From assembly GCF_003013395.1 (NCBI RefSeq), contig NZ_PXZM01000008.1, positions 1-64,000 of the forward strand: DNA of 64,000 bases. Reading direction: 5' to 3'. Every line of letters starts with the position of its first letter. Positions within the stretch are counted from its first letter, which is position 1. Made by a program: the position numbers and the translations under genes. Source of the DNA: Brevibacillus fortis (GTDB taxonomy: Bacteria > Bacillota > Bacilli > Brevibacillales > Brevibacillaceae). The notes under the pieces are model-generated. The model did no database searches and had not been told where the DNA came from. It saw nothing but the letters and a program-made list of their open reading frames with translations. Of this stretch, positions 27,250-36,109 are shown piece by piece.

Positions 27250-28025
27250 TCGGTGGGACGTGTGTCCGTTGTAGTGGGCGTATCGCTGCTCTCCAAAAGG
27301 AGACAGTAGCTCGTGAAAAAGCGCGACAGCTATCAGATCAGACTAGCTATCCGGTCATCTACCGTATGTTAAAAGGGATTGTGTTGTGTGGAGTCTGCCT
27401 TGATGCTTTGCCGTTGATTGGGAATGATTATTGTCAGCGGTGCGGGCGGGATATGGAGTATCAGACTTGTATCGGCAACGAAGGGCTATGCAGGGATTGT
27501 GTTCATGGAGAAGATGGACAGATTTTGGTGGCAAATCGGAGTTTGCTTCGCTATGAAGAGGGGGAGAAGGATCTACTCGGATTGTTCAAGTACCGTGGTG
27601 ATGAGCGGTTAGCTTCCTACTACGGAACGCTTCTCGCCATTACGGTTCAACGTTTTTACAGGTCTATCGGATTTACCTGCATCACGACAGTACCCTTACA
27701 TCCACAACGGCTGCGCGAACGCGGCTTCAATCAGGTTGATTTACTGGCCCGCCATTTAGGAGTAGCAACGAAGATTCCCGTGAGACCGTTGCTACGTCGA
27801 ACGAAGGACACCCCAAAGTTAAGTAAGCAGAGAGGGCGTGTATCCCGTCAAGAAAGTATGCGTGAAGCATTTGCTTGGGATGGCAATAACATGCCTTGTG
27901 TCTCTAAAATCTTGCTCATTGATGATATTTATACGACTGGTTCGACGCTGCGCTCTTGTGCGAGGACAATCAGAGGACATATGGGGCCAAGCTGTGAAAT
28001 ATATTCCTTGACAATATACCGATAG
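27246..28025 (+). CDS. comFC: ComFC, phosphoribosyltransferase-like competence protein
   Basis: A 259-aa protein. The N-terminal zinc-type cluster has CVRCSGR, CGVCLDA, YCQRCGR and LCRDC. The C-terminal PRTase-type fold has the PRPP-binding loop ILLIDDIYTTGSTL. Required for transformation in relatives, with partner ComFA. It is translationally coupled to comFA (ATGA overlap). No comFB lies between the two genes. Confidence 0.92.
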   Translation: MIGGTCVRCSGRIAALQKETVAREKARQLSDQTSYPVIYRMLKGIVLCGVCLDALPLIGNDYCQRCGRDMEYQTCIGNEGLCRDCVHGEDGQILVANRSLLRYEEGEKDLLGLFKYRGDERLASYYGTLLAITVQRFYRSIGFTCITTVPLHPQRLRERGFNQVDLLARHLGVATKIPVRPLLRRTKDTPKLSKQRGRVSRQESMREAFAWDGNNMPCVSKILLIDDIYTTGSTLRSCARTIRGHMGPSCEIYSLTIYR

Positions 28026-28113
28026 CCAGTTTGGAAAAATTAAGCTATGATGTAGGCATACAATGGATGTGGGAACCGTATGAACTTTCTGAACGGAAAA
28101 GGGGTTGTCCGAT

Positions 28114-28542
28114 ATGTCTATGGGCAAGTTGGCAAACTGCTCGCGGTGTGATGCTGTATTTGTACAAGCAGTCCGTGACATTTGCCCCAAATGCTATAAA
28201 GAAGTGGAACAAGAATATGAGGCATGCGCCCAGTTTTTACGCAAGCGTGAAAATCGCGGAACGAATATTCATCAAGTGAGCGAAGCCACCGGTGTGAGCG
28301 TGAAGCAAATCACGAAGTTTATCAAGGAAGGGCGCATTTCGGTTGCCGGAAGTCCAAATCTTGGTTATCCATGTGAGCGCTGCGGTTTTTTGATTCGAGC
28401 AGGCAACATTTGCGAATCTTGTCTAAAAGGCTTGAAACATGAGATCACGCAACAAATCGAGGTAGAGCAACGATTGGAAGAGTTCCAACGCGCCGATCTG
28501 GCTAAGGCAGCTTATCGAAGAAAGCAGAATAGTGACGAATAG
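28114..28542 (+). CDS. yvyF: flagellar-operon protein YvyF
   Basis: A 142-aa protein, first of the flagellar block. The N-terminal CSRC...CPKC pair and a second cysteine set (CERCGFLI...CESCLKGL) suggest two zinc ribbons. Between them is a short helix-turn-helix-like segment (VSEATGVSVKQITKFIKEGRI). It matches the YvyF family found next to flgM in Bacillus. ATG 28114 follows AAAAGGGG by 9 nt; TTG 28105 in the same frame lacks that spacing. The role is unclear, possibly regulatory. Confidence 0.85.
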   Translation: MSMGKLANCSRCDAVFVQAVRDICPKCYKEVEQEYEACAQFLRKRENRGTNIHQVSEATGVSVKQITKFIKEGRISVAGSPNLGYPCERCGFLIRAGNICESCLKGLKHEITQQIEVEQRLEEFQRADLAKAAYRRKQNSDE

Positions 28543-28558
28543 TTTTGTGCAAAAAAAC

Positions 28559-28586
28559 TAATCGTACATCATGAAATTGCCGATGA
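28559..28586 (+). promoter_or_regulatory. SigD promoter of flgM
   Basis: TAAT at 28559-28562, a 16-nt gap, then GCCGATGA at 28579-28586. The spacing is the same as for the hag and flaG promoters in this window. The -10 element is also the 5' arm of a terminator hairpin. Confidence 0.65.
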
Positions 28587-28614
28587 TACTACTAAGAGGT
28601 GTCATCGGTTTTTT
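28580..28614 (+). terminator. terminator between yvyF and flgM, overlapping the SigD promoter
   Basis: CCGATGATACT (28580-28590) pairs with GGTGTCATCGG (28598-28608), including two G-U pairs, around a 7-nt loop, followed by TTTTTT. Transcripts from upstream contain the full hairpin. Transcripts started at the overlapping SigD promoter would begin inside it and lack the 5' arm. Confidence 0.8.
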
Positions 28615-28652
28615 CTATGAAAAGACTGGTGGTATGAGAGGATGGTAAACAG

Positions 28653-28928
28653 ATGCGGATTAATGAACCTAACCGTGTCGGGATGATCAATGCTTACAAC
28701 AAGACAGGCAACAACCAAGTAGGCAAAAGCGGCAAAATCCCGATGGGCAAGGATGAAGTGAACATTTCCACAGAAGCGTTGGAAATGCAAAGGCAAGTAG
28801 AAGATGTCAACTCTCCACAACGTCGGGAAAAAGTGGAACAGTTGAAGAAACAAGTGGAGGAAGGAAAATATCACGTCTCAAGTGAGCGGATCGCTGATAA
28901 GCTCCTGTCCTTTTGGAAAAAGCTGTAA
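28653..28928 (+). CDS. flgM: anti-sigma-D factor FlgM
   Basis: A 91-aa cytoplasmic protein that holds SigD inactive until the hook-basal body is finished. The N-terminus (MRINEPNRVGMINAY) and the C-terminal SigD-binding region (REKVEQLKKQVEEGKYHV...IADKLL) are typical. Preceded by a SigD promoter, giving the usual autoregulatory loop. Confidence 0.92.
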   Translation: MRINEPNRVGMINAYNKTGNNQVGKSGKIPMGKDEVNISTEALEMQRQVEDVNSPQRREKVEQLKKQVEEGKYHVSSERIADKLLSFWKKL

Positions 28929-29000
28929 CATAGATCGAAAGATGGCTTTGTAAGAAGCCTCTTTGAATAGTTTTCGATGGAAGATGAGGAGAAGCAAGGA

Positions 29001-29492
29001 ATGAATAGACTCTACGATCTGCTCGACAACTTGATCCAGTTGCACAAAGCCTTGTACACGTTAGCCTCGCACAAGAAAGAAGTGCTGTTAAAAGGGATCG
29101 TGGATGAACTGGTAGCCATTACGCGCCAGGAGCAAAAACTGATCAAGGGCGTCACAGAAGCTGAAGCAGCCCGCCAGCAAGTAGTAAAAGAACTGACAGC
29201 ACAGAAGGGCTTTGCGCTGCAAGAAGGCACACTGGCTGAATTGATCAAGTTGACGACCAGTGCGGAAGAGAAGATGCGACTCATTTCCTGTCGTAATGAG
29301 CTAAGCCGGATTGTGACCGAACTGCGCGATGCTAACGACCTGAATCAGCAGTTATTGGAGCAATCCCTTTCTTTTGTAAACATGACGCTCGATCTGATCA
29401 CGGATACACCCGAGGACGACTTCATCTACGGCAAGCCGACCTCGGATACGTATCGTCAGGCTAATCGAACTTTTTTCAACAAAAAAGCGTAA
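29001..29492 (+). CDS. flgN: flagellar chaperone FlgN
   Basis: A 163-aa, mostly helical export chaperone for the hook-filament junction proteins FlgK and FlgL, whose genes follow. It contains long coiled-coil helices (residues 1-130). ATG 29001 is chosen because GAGGAGAAG lies before it; in-frame ATG 28977 has no SD. Confidence 0.85.
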   Translation: MNRLYDLLDNLIQLHKALYTLASHKKEVLLKGIVDELVAITRQEQKLIKGVTEAEAARQQVVKELTAQKGFALQEGTLAELIKLTTSAEEKMRLISCRNELSRIVTELRDANDLNQQLLEQSLSFVNMTLDLITDTPEDDFIYGKPTSDTYRQANRTFFNKKA

Positions 29493-29504
29493 AGAGGTGT
29501 CGAA

Positions 29505-30992
29505 ATGCGCTCTACTTTTCATGGAATCGAAGTCAGCAAACGCGGCTTGTTCGCTCAACAATCCGCGCTAAATACAACGGGACATAATATCTCCAATGCG
29601 AATACGGAAGGATACAGTCGCCAGCGCGTGAATATGCAGGCTACGAATGGTTTGCCTTATGTGGGGATGCAGGCGAGTATCGAGCCGGGGTTGCTCGGGA
29701 CAGGGGTTCAAGCTACTAGTATTCAGCGTCTGCGAGAAGAGTTTTTGGATATTCAGTATCGGAACGAATACAAACGCCAAGGCTATTGGGATGGTCGTTT
29801 GGAAACCTTGGAGAAACTGGAAGGCATCATGAACGAGCCTTCTGACACTGGCTTGCAAAAGGTTATGGACCAAATGTGGCAAGCATGGCAAGACTTGGCC
29901 AAAGACCCGACAGATACTTCTGCTCGTGCGGTTGTTCGGGAACGAAGCAAGGCAGTAGCTGATACGTTTAATACGCTAACCAATCACATCAAGGAAGTAC
30001 AAACCGATCTCAACAACGTGGTCAATGTAAAATCGATGGAGATCAATTCCTTGGGCCAACAGATTGCTAACTTGAACAATCAGATTGCAAACGTTGTGCC
30101 GCATGGTTATCAACCAAACGATCTGTATGATCAACGTGACGTATTGCTGGACAAGCTCTCCAAACTGGTGGAGGTCCGTGCAACTCAGTCAACAGCAGGT
30201 ATGGTTAACGTGACCATTGAAGGTCGTGAATTTGTTACTGGAATTACATCGCAGCCAGTAGCTACTGTACAGAATCCAGCTACGGGCATGAGTGACATGA
30301 CGCTGGGCGGAGCGGCGTTTGTGCCGACAACCGGCTACATGGCAGGAACCCTCCAATCTCGTGATCAGATCGTGCCGAACATGTTGAAACGCTTGGATGT
30401 TTTGGCAGTGAATCTGACGAAGGAAATCAACGACCTGCATCGGGCAGGACGAAGCTTGAGTGATATTAACAATGGGACTGTACAGGATCTGCCATTCTTT
30501 GTGGATGCGAATTCTTTGGCAACAAATCCTGCTTCGAAAAATTATCCAACGAGTGCATCCAGCCTGGTTGTTAACCCGGAGATCATGAAGAGCTTGGATG
30601 CCATCGCGGCAGCACAAGAAGAAGCAGGCCGCACTCCTGTAGGGAATAACAAGAGCGCTCTCGCCATTGCATCGATTAAGTTCAAGGTATTGGCTGCAGG
30701 CACTGGCCCTAATGACTTGGCAGAAAGCTCTACGCTGGATAACTACTATCGCTATACGATCAGCCAATTGGGTGTTGATGCCCAGGAAGCCAAGCGTAAT
30801 CAATTGAACTCCGAAATGCTCGTTGGCACTGTTGACAATCAGCGACAATCTGTATCAGGAGTATCTATTGATGATGAGATGGCAGAAATGGTGAAGTATC
30901 AGCATGCATACAGCGCATCTGCACGTGTCATGACAAGCATGGACGAAATTTTGGATAAAGTCATCAATGGCATGGGCCGGGTCGGCCTCTAA
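29505..30992 (+). CDS. flgK: flagellar hook-associated protein 1 FlgK
   Basis: A 495-aa exported junction protein. The N-terminal rod-type signature reads TFHGIEVSKRGLFAQQSALNTTGHNISNANTEGYSRQ. The C-terminal heptad helix reads SGVSIDDEMAEMVKYQHAY and onward. The length is normal. The SD is AAAGAGGTG. It is 12 bp after flgN and 16 bp before flgL, in one operon. Confidence 0.96.
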   Translation: MRSTFHGIEVSKRGLFAQQSALNTTGHNISNANTEGYSRQRVNMQATNGLPYVGMQASIEPGLLGTGVQATSIQRLREEFLDIQYRNEYKRQGYWDGRLETLEKLEGIMNEPSDTGLQKVMDQMWQAWQDLAKDPTDTSARAVVRERSKAVADTFNTLTNHIKEVQTDLNNVVNVKSMEINSLGQQIANLNNQIANVVPHGYQPNDLYDQRDVLLDKLSKLVEVRATQSTAGMVNVTIEGREFVTGITSQPVATVQNPATGMSDMTLGGAAFVPTTGYMAGTLQSRDQIVPNMLKRLDVLAVNLTKEINDLHRAGRSLSDINNGTVQDLPFFVDANSLATNPASKNYPTSASSLVVNPEIMKSLDAIAAAQEEAGRTPVGNNKSALAIASIKFKVLAAGTGPNDLAESSTLDNYYRYTISQLGVDAQEAKRNQLNSEMLVGTVDNQRQSVSGVSIDDEMAEMVKYQHAYSASARVMTSMDEILDKVINGMGRVGL

Positions 30993-31008
30993 TTAGGAGG
31001 GTATAGAT

Positions 31009-31911
31009 ATGGCGGTACGTGTAACGCAGAACATGCTGAATAGTAATATGCTGCGGAATTTGCACAATTCCATGCGTAGCATGGATAAGCTACAAGATCA
31101 ATTAGCATCTGGTAAGAAGATCGCAACACCTTCTGATGATCCTGTTGTAGCAGCACGTGGTATGTTTTATCGGTCATCGTTGATGGAGAATGAACAATAT
31201 ACGCGCAATGTGGATGAGGCAAAATCTTGGTTAGATATGACGGATAGTACGATGGACGAAGTTGGGAACGTTATGAAGCGGATCAAAGAGCTTTTAATCT
31301 ACTCTGCCGATGGAGCCATATCGCCAGAGGATTTAAAAACGATGGGTTCAGAGGTCCAGGAATTAAAGAACCACTTGGGAACACTTGCTAACCAACAAAT
31401 AAATGGAAAGTATATCTTTGCAGGTACTGATACAAACAAAGCTCCATATGATGCAGCAGCAAATGGCGGGAAAGGAGATTTTGTTAATACTAACAGTTCA
31501 CTGATAAATTTAGAGGTAAGCCAAAATGTCTTTGTGACCTCAAACGTAAATGCACAGAACATATTTAATTTTCCTGATAACGCAAACAATATGTTTAAGT
31601 TGTTGGATAATGTCATTACTGAACTTAGTAATGGAAGAAGCGCCGCACAATTTCAGCAAAAAGCAGACCAGCAATTTGATAAACTTCTTTCGGAACGCGC
31701 ATCGCTTGGTGCAAACGTAAATCGAGTTGAATTAATTGCCGAAAGATTGAAGACGCAAGAAGTAAGTATTTCTGATTTAATGTCAAGAAATGAAGATGCC
31801 AACATGGCAGAAGTAATGACGAATTTAAAAACGCAAGAAAGTGTTCATTCAGCGGCGCTAGGATCGGGAGCACGCATTATTCAACCGACATTGTTAGACT
31901 TCCTTCGCTAG
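31009..31911 (+). CDS. flgL: flagellar hook-associated protein 3 FlgL
   Basis: A 300-aa flagellin-like junction protein. The N-terminal coiled coil begins RVTQNMLNSNMLRNL and includes LASGKKIATPSDDPV. The C-terminal helix ends QPTLLDFLR, as in flagellins. AT content rises in the 3' half compared with flgK. Confidence 0.95.
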   Translation: MAVRVTQNMLNSNMLRNLHNSMRSMDKLQDQLASGKKIATPSDDPVVAARGMFYRSSLMENEQYTRNVDEAKSWLDMTDSTMDEVGNVMKRIKELLIYSADGAISPEDLKTMGSEVQELKNHLGTLANQQINGKYIFAGTDTNKAPYDAAANGGKGDFVNTNSSLINLEVSQNVFVTSNVNAQNIFNFPDNANNMFKLLDNVITELSNGRSAAQFQQKADQQFDKLLSERASLGANVNRVELIAERLKTQEVSISDLMSRNEDANMAEVMTNLKTQESVHSAALGSGARIIQPTLLDFLR

Positions 31912-31933
31912 GAATTGTAAGGGGGGAAGCTAA

Positions 31934-32512
31934 ATGCAGATTCAGCAAATTCGGATGGAGAGTACCTTTGCTCAAATAGGTCTAAATATCAAAAAACCTA
32001 TACAAGAAATTAAGCAGCCAAAGGCAGAGATGAACCTACATCAAGAAGCGGCTAGTATCTCGATTGAGCAGGGAAGAACGGAGCTGCAAATTGATTCTAG
32101 CCAGGCTAGAGCCAACATTGGGCTCATGACGCCCATGCAGTTTAGTGATAGTAATGCATCTTACGGGCGACAAAAGTGGTTGCAGGCGATTGCGGAGAAA
32201 AGTCAAGAAGGCGACCGTTTAATGAGGATTCATACAAGAGAAAATGCCATCGCTAACATTGGAAGAGAAAAAGGGCTACGTGCATTGGAGGGCGGATATA
32301 CCCCTCCAGCAGCATCCTCAGATGAGGGAGTCGACGTAAGCGTCCAGACAAAACCGGCAATTATTAACGTAAAGCGCAACGGCATGAGTATGCAGCCAGT
32401 GTTGAGTCCTCCGGAGCTTTCCTATATACCAGGTAAAGTGGAGCCGTATATGATACAATACAATAGTCTCAAAATAGACGCGGTGGGTAGTCAACTGGAT
32501 AGAACCATGTAA
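31934..32512 (+). CDS. yviE: YviE/DUF6470-family flagellar-locus protein
   Basis: A 192-aa protein between flgL and fliW, the usual place of YviE in Bacillus. It starts MQIQQIRMES and includes a TELQIDSSQA segment typical of this family. It has no signal or membrane segment. The function is not known to me; position suggests a link to filament assembly or its control. Confidence 0.8.
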   Translation: MQIQQIRMESTFAQIGLNIKKPIQEIKQPKAEMNLHQEAASISIEQGRTELQIDSSQARANIGLMTPMQFSDSNASYGRQKWLQAIAEKSQEGDRLMRIHTRENAIANIGREKGLRALEGGYTPPAASSDEGVDVSVQTKPAIINVKRNGMSMQPVLSPPELSYIPGKVEPYMIQYNSLKIDAVGSQLDRTM

Positions 32513-32526
32513 GTGAGGGGGAGAAT

Positions 32527-32943
32527 ATGAACACGAGTCAAAAAGTGGAATTGGGCAAGTTGTTTTTTGAAGATGGGATCCCTGGATTTTCTCATTTGCA
32601 GTTTTTCCAGTTGATGCAGGAAGAGGAGAGCCCGTTCTTTTTAATTCAGTCTACAGAAGATAAGGATGTTGGGTTTTGGGTAGTAGATCCTTTTGTGTTC
32701 TTTCCTTCCTATGAGTTTTCGTTATCATCTGTAACAAAAGAAACTTTAAGAATAAATGAATCGTCTCCCGTGGCTGTTTTCTCCATCGTAACGATACGAG
32801 AAAATAACCAGACGACGGTAAATTTGAAAGCGCCAATTGTAGTCAATCTATCGAATCGGATGGGTAGGCAGGTTATTTTACAGGAAGATTCATATTCTAT
32901 CCGTCAGCAGTTGATTGAGCAACCAGCTACGGAAAACAAGTAG
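32527..32943 (+). CDS. fliW: flagellar assembly factor FliW
   Basis: A 138-aa protein of the standard size. It includes the [16 protein letters not shown] motif and the C-terminal [16 protein letters not shown] segment. It binds either flagellin or CsrA; when flagellin is exported, FliW frees itself to block CsrA. Just 11 bp before csrA. Confidence 0.95.
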   Translation: MNTSQKVELGKLFFEDGIPGFSHLQFFQLMQEEESPFFLIQSTEDKDVGFWVVDPFVFFPSYEFSLSSVTKETLRINESSPVAVFSIVTIRENNQTTVNLKAPIVVNLSNRMGRQVILQEDSYSIRQQLIEQPATENK

Positions 32944-32954
32944 GTGGTGTTTAC

Positions 32955-33203
32955 ATGTTGGTCCTTTCTCGAAAGAAAAATGAATCAATCATGATCGGTG
33001 ACACCATCGAGATTAAAATCATTTCTGTGGATGGCGATCAGGTTCGTATTGGAATTGAAGCACCTCGAAACTTGGACGTCTATCGAAAAGAAATATTTGA
33101 TGCTATTCAGGAAGAGAATCGTCTGGCTACAAAGAGTCAGAATGATTGGTCCACTTTAAAGAGCCTAATTCAAACGAAAAAGGATTCTGGAGATGGTCAA
33201 TAG
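32955..33203 (+). CDS. csrA: translational regulator CsrA
   Basis: An 82-aa RNA-binding dimer that represses flagellin translation. The core [16 protein letters not shown] through [16 protein letters not shown] holds the RNA-binding residues, including the Arg of [11 protein letters not shown]. The C-terminus has an extra tail of about 20 residues ([15 protein letters not shown]); in Bacillus that part contacts FliW. The stop codon is in the loop of its terminator. Confidence 0.96.
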   Translation: MLVLSRKKNESIMIGDTIEIKIISVDGDQVRIGIEAPRNLDVYRKEIFDAIQEENRLATKSQNDWSTLKSLIQTKKDSGDGQ

Positions 33204-33217
33204 ACCATCTTTTTTCT
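33192..33217 (+). terminator. terminator of the flgM-to-csrA operon
   Basis: GATGGTC at 33192-33198 pairs with GACCATC at 33203-33209 around the 4-nt loop, followed by TTTTTTCTTTTTT. It partly overlaps the last csrA codons. Confidence 0.85.
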
Positions 33218-33245
33218 TTTTTCTGCAGAAAAAGAAAAAAAGTGC

Positions 33246-33273
33246 TAAAATCTCGAAAGCTACAATCCGATAA
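33246..33273 (+). promoter_or_regulatory. SigD promoter of the flagellin gene
   Basis: TAAA at 33246-33249 (preceded by C), a 16-nt gap, then TCCGATAA at 33266-33273. Confidence 0.75.
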
Positions 33274-33330
33274 TAGTAATGTAGGGACAAAGTTACAAGC
33301 GCGCGATTGTGATGAGTCTCAAATTCATGA

Positions 33331-33368
33331 ATAGTCACAGGGACGTGACTATCGACATATCAAGGAGG
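33331..33368 (+). promoter_or_regulatory. CsrA-binding hairpin and second site in the hag leader
   Basis: ATAGTCAC (33331-33338) and GTGACTAT (33345-33352) form a perfect 8-bp stem with a 6-nt loop AGGGAC. This places GGA in the loop, as in strong CsrA sites. A second GGA is in the SD AAGGAGG at 33362-33368. The two-site layout mirrors the B. subtilis hag leader and should let one CsrA dimer bridge loop and SD. Confidence 0.8.
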
Positions 33369-33376
33369 AAAAATCA

Positions 33377-34204
33377 ATGATTATCAATCACAATATTTCC
33401 GCAATGAATACACACCGTCAATTGGGTGTAAACACTGGCAGCTTGGCGAAAAACGTTGAGAAACTGTCTTCCGGCTACCGCATCAACCGTGCAGCTGACG
33501 ATGCAGCAGGTCTCTCCATCTCCGAGCGTATGCGTGCACAAATTCGTGGTATGGAGCAAGCTTCACGCAACTCCCAAGACGGTATTTCTTTGATCCAAGT
33601 AGCTGAGGGTGCTCTGCAAACAGTAAATAACATGCTTGTTCGCGTTAAAGAACTGGCTACTCAATCTGCGAACGGTACTTATGACAGCACTAACGACCGT
33701 GCTCGTATGCAAGAAGAATTGGCTGAACTGGCAAAAGAAGTAACAAACATTAAAGGTAATACTAAATTCAACGGAATCAATCTTCTCGACAATTCTGCTG
33801 CAGGTAACAAAATTTCTCTGCAAATTGGTCAAGAATCTACACAAGTATTGGATTTGGATACTACGAAATTTGATCTTACTGCAGTAGATACAGCAGTTAC
33901 TGGTTGGAAAATTGATACACAAGCTGCTGCAACTACTACTTTGGGTGCTGTTGAAGCGCAAATTAACGCAGTAAGTTCAGCACGTTCTTATCTTGGTGCA
34001 AACCAAAACCGTCTGGAAAACACAATTAACAACCTGAACATCACTTCTGAAAACCTGACAGCTGCTGAATCCCGTATCCGTGACGTAGATATGGCGAAAG
34101 AGCAAATGTCGTTCACAAAGAACAACATCTTGACTCAAGCTTCCCAAGCAATGCTTGCTCAAGCTAACCAACTGCCACAAGGCGTTCTGCAATTGCTCCG
34201 TTAA
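33377..34204 (+). CDS. hag: flagellin
   Basis: A 275-aa filament protein. The conserved D0/D1 start reads MIINHNISAMNTHRQLG and continues into the EKLSSGYRINRAADDAAGLSISE segment. The D1/D0 end includes ESRIRDVDMAKEQMSFTKNNIL and finishes QLPQGVLQLLR. The short central part shows no large D2/D3 domains. Expression is controlled by SigD and by CsrA at the leader. The nearby fliB probably modifies its lysines. Confidence 0.97.
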   Translation: MIINHNISAMNTHRQLGVNTGSLAKNVEKLSSGYRINRAADDAAGLSISERMRAQIRGMEQASRNSQDGISLIQVAEGALQTVNNMLVRVKELATQSANGTYDSTNDRARMQEELAELAKEVTNIKGNTKFNGINLLDNSAAGNKISLQIGQESTQVLDLDTTKFDLTAVDTAVTGWKIDTQAAATTTLGAVEAQINAVSSARSYLGANQNRLENTINNLNITSENLTAAESRIRDVDMAKEQMSFTKNNILTQASQAMLAQANQLPQGVLQLLR

Positions 34205-34226
34205 TAACTTCAGAGTACGTTCATTA

Positions 34227-34259
34227 CAAAGCTGTCGAATTCATTCGACAGCTTTGTTT
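34227..34259. terminator. terminator of the flagellin gene
   Basis: CAAAGCTGTCGAAT and ATTCGACAGCTTTG form a near-perfect stem of about 14 bp, followed by a T-rich stretch. Confidence 0.85.
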
Positions 34260-34357
34260 GTATGTTAGAGAAAACCAAATAAGAACAAAAAAAGTCTCAT
34301 CACATAGTACAGTCAGTGAGAGACATAATGCTTGCTATTATTAATTGGAAGTAAGGA

Positions 34358-35599
34358 CTAATTCTTTATTAGAATGGCAAGGTGTGCAAGAGAACTTAGT
34401 TCTTTCTCACGTAAATTTTTTGATATTTTATAAAGGTAGATAGGAGTGTGTTCAATTGCTCTGGCAAAGGAATAGATTAGTTTAACGACATGATCTACAG
34501 TGAAGTTTTCTTTGTAATGGCTCGTCATACCGATTAGATGAAGCTTGATCATTGAAAAATGTAGCACGAGCAGAGAGAACTCATCAAATAAATTTTGGCT
34601 AGTAGTTTGGAACGGAAAAAGATTTTTGTATACATAGTTCACAAGATAATGTTCCAGTAAGTATTCATGCTTCGTAATGAATGGCAGATAGTGTGATTCA
34701 GAAGCGTGCTTATATTTTTGAATGAGTTCTTCATTATTAGAGTCTTCCTCAGTAAACGAAAGGCCATCTAAAGTATCTTGAACACACTCAAGATAGGCTT
34801 GGCTATTAACTCCTAATAGCACACGCATGTCCATCATATATTTAACAAGTTTAAATTGTATGTCATAAGAGGTTGGTATGGCTTGTATTGTCTCTTTTAA
34901 AGTTCCATTTTTCACTATAGTCTTATATGATTCAATGAATTGAGGGAGTTGTACAAGCTCATTCTGATCGATTAAGGTTTGAACTTTTTCATAGAATGTT
35001 CCTAGAAGTAATAAGCGCTCAGGGATAGAGTAATCTCTATTTTGGAGTATCTCTATGCTAAAAATACGCAAATTCCAAAAGTAATATTGTGGTAGATTAG
35101 CATTTTCTATTTCTAGCGATTTTCCTACAATGGTCTTAGAATCTATTTCAAGTTCTATTTCGTCAAATTGCATAACTTCTGGATTCAGCAAAGCCTGCCT
35201 CGCTGCTTCTGGGCACGAAAGTGTAGCAGATTGTTCTAAAGATCCATTAATCATATTAAGAGTCCGAGGATAGGTTGAGCAAACACTGGATAAATAGTTT
35301 TCCCCTAAATTCAATTGAAAGGAACATAATTTTTCAGTATTTAAAAAAGGGCATGCGTTTTTACTATCCATTTTAATTTTAGCATAGATAAGATCACTTG
35401 ATTCATTTCGTAAGCGTGTTATGTGATCGTTAATGATCGGGACGAATTCCTTGTCTCGTATATTCTTATAGCGTTTATAAGTTTTTTTATCAATGACAAC
35501 TGTCCAGCCTTGACAGCATGTGTCTTCGCAAAATGAACCAATACACTGAAAGTTTTTCATATACTGTGGTACAAGGGCTTGGTGCATTTTCTTGCTCAT
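34358..35599 (-). CDS. fliB: flagellin lysine-N-methylase FliB
   Basis: A 413-aa protein on the opposite strand inside the flagellar block. The cysteine-rich N-terminal half (CIGSFCEDTCCQGW, NACPFLNTEKLCSF, CSTYPR, CPEAAR) is diagnostic of the FliB family, thought to bind an iron-sulfur cluster and methylate surface lysines of flagellin. The length fits the family (about 400 aa). Base composition is clearly more AT-rich than flgK or hag, which together with orientation suggests later acquisition. The start ATG (35597-35599) follows a purine-rich SD (GGAGAG). Confidence 0.85.
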   Translation of the reverse strand: MSKKMHQALVPQYMKNFQCIGSFCEDTCCQGWTVVIDKKTYKRYKNIRDKEFVPIINDHITRLRNESSDLIYAKIKMDSKNACPFLNTEKLCSFQLNLGENYLSSVCSTYPRTLNMINGSLEQSATLSCPEAARQALLNPEVMQFDEIELEIDSKTIVGKSLEIENANLPQYYFWNLRIFSIEILQNRDYSIPERLLLLGTFYEKVQTLIDQNELVQLPQFIESYKTIVKNGTLKETIQAIPTSYDIQFKLVKYMMDMRVLLGVNSQAYLECVQDTLDGLSFTEEDSNNEELIQKYKHASESHYLPFITKHEYLLEHYLVNYVYKNLFPFQTTSQNLFDEFSLLVLHFSMIKLHLIGMTSHYKENFTVDHVVKLIYSFARAIEHTPIYLYKISKNLREKELSSLAHLAILIKN

Positions 35600-35690
35600 A
35601 TTATCTCTCCTCGCCTAAAAAAGTATATATAGTTTTATCGGCTAAAGCGGACAAAAAAGTAAGTTCAATAACAATAATCCAAAGAAAAAA

Positions 35691-35718
35691 TAAAACTCAA
35701 TCGTATTCTTACCGATAT
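35691..35718 (+). promoter_or_regulatory. SigD promoter of the flaG-fliDST operon
   Basis: TAAA at 35691-35694, a 16-nt gap, then ACCGATAT at 35711-35718, close to the GCCGATAT consensus. Confidence 0.75.
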
Positions 35719-35751
35719 ATAGAATAAGATCGTTTTTGAGGAGTGAATAAA

Positions 35752-36096
35752 ATGGAGATTTCCTCTGTTCATTCATTACCAGGACAGAAGAATAGCATGA
35801 AACAGGGACCGGGAACAACTGCTGCAAATGAGCAGAACACCACGAACAAACAGGTGGAACTGAATCCACAAACAAAGTCTGATTTACAGAATGAGATTGT
35901 CGGAATAAACAAATGGCTACAATCTACGAATACCCATGTTAAATTCACCTTACATGAAGATCTAAATGAGTACTATGTGCAGGTTATTAACGATCAAACG
36001 AATGAGGTTATCCGTGAAATACCATCAAAGAAAATGATGGATATGGTTGCAAAAATGCATGAAATGATCGGTTTACTTGTGGACGAAAAAAGATAG
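35752..36096 (+). CDS. flaG: FlaG-family flagellar protein
   Basis: A 114-aa protein. The C-terminal half (TNTHVKFTLHEDLNEYYVQVIN through VIREIPSKKMMDMVAKM) is the conserved FlaG domain. The N-terminal 45 residues are a low-complexity polar stretch. ATG 35752 is chosen over GTG 35743 because GAGGAG at 35738-35743 is 8 nt before it. The exact role is uncertain; loss affects filament length in some species. First gene of the fliD operon. Confidence 0.88.
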   Translation: MEISSVHSLPGQKNSMKQGPGTTAANEQNTTNKQVELNPQTKSDLQNEIVGINKWLQSTNTHVKFTLHEDLNEYYVQVINDQTNEVIREIPSKKMMDMVAKMHEMIGLLVDEKR

Positions 36097-36109
36097 GAGG
36101 TAGAAGGAA

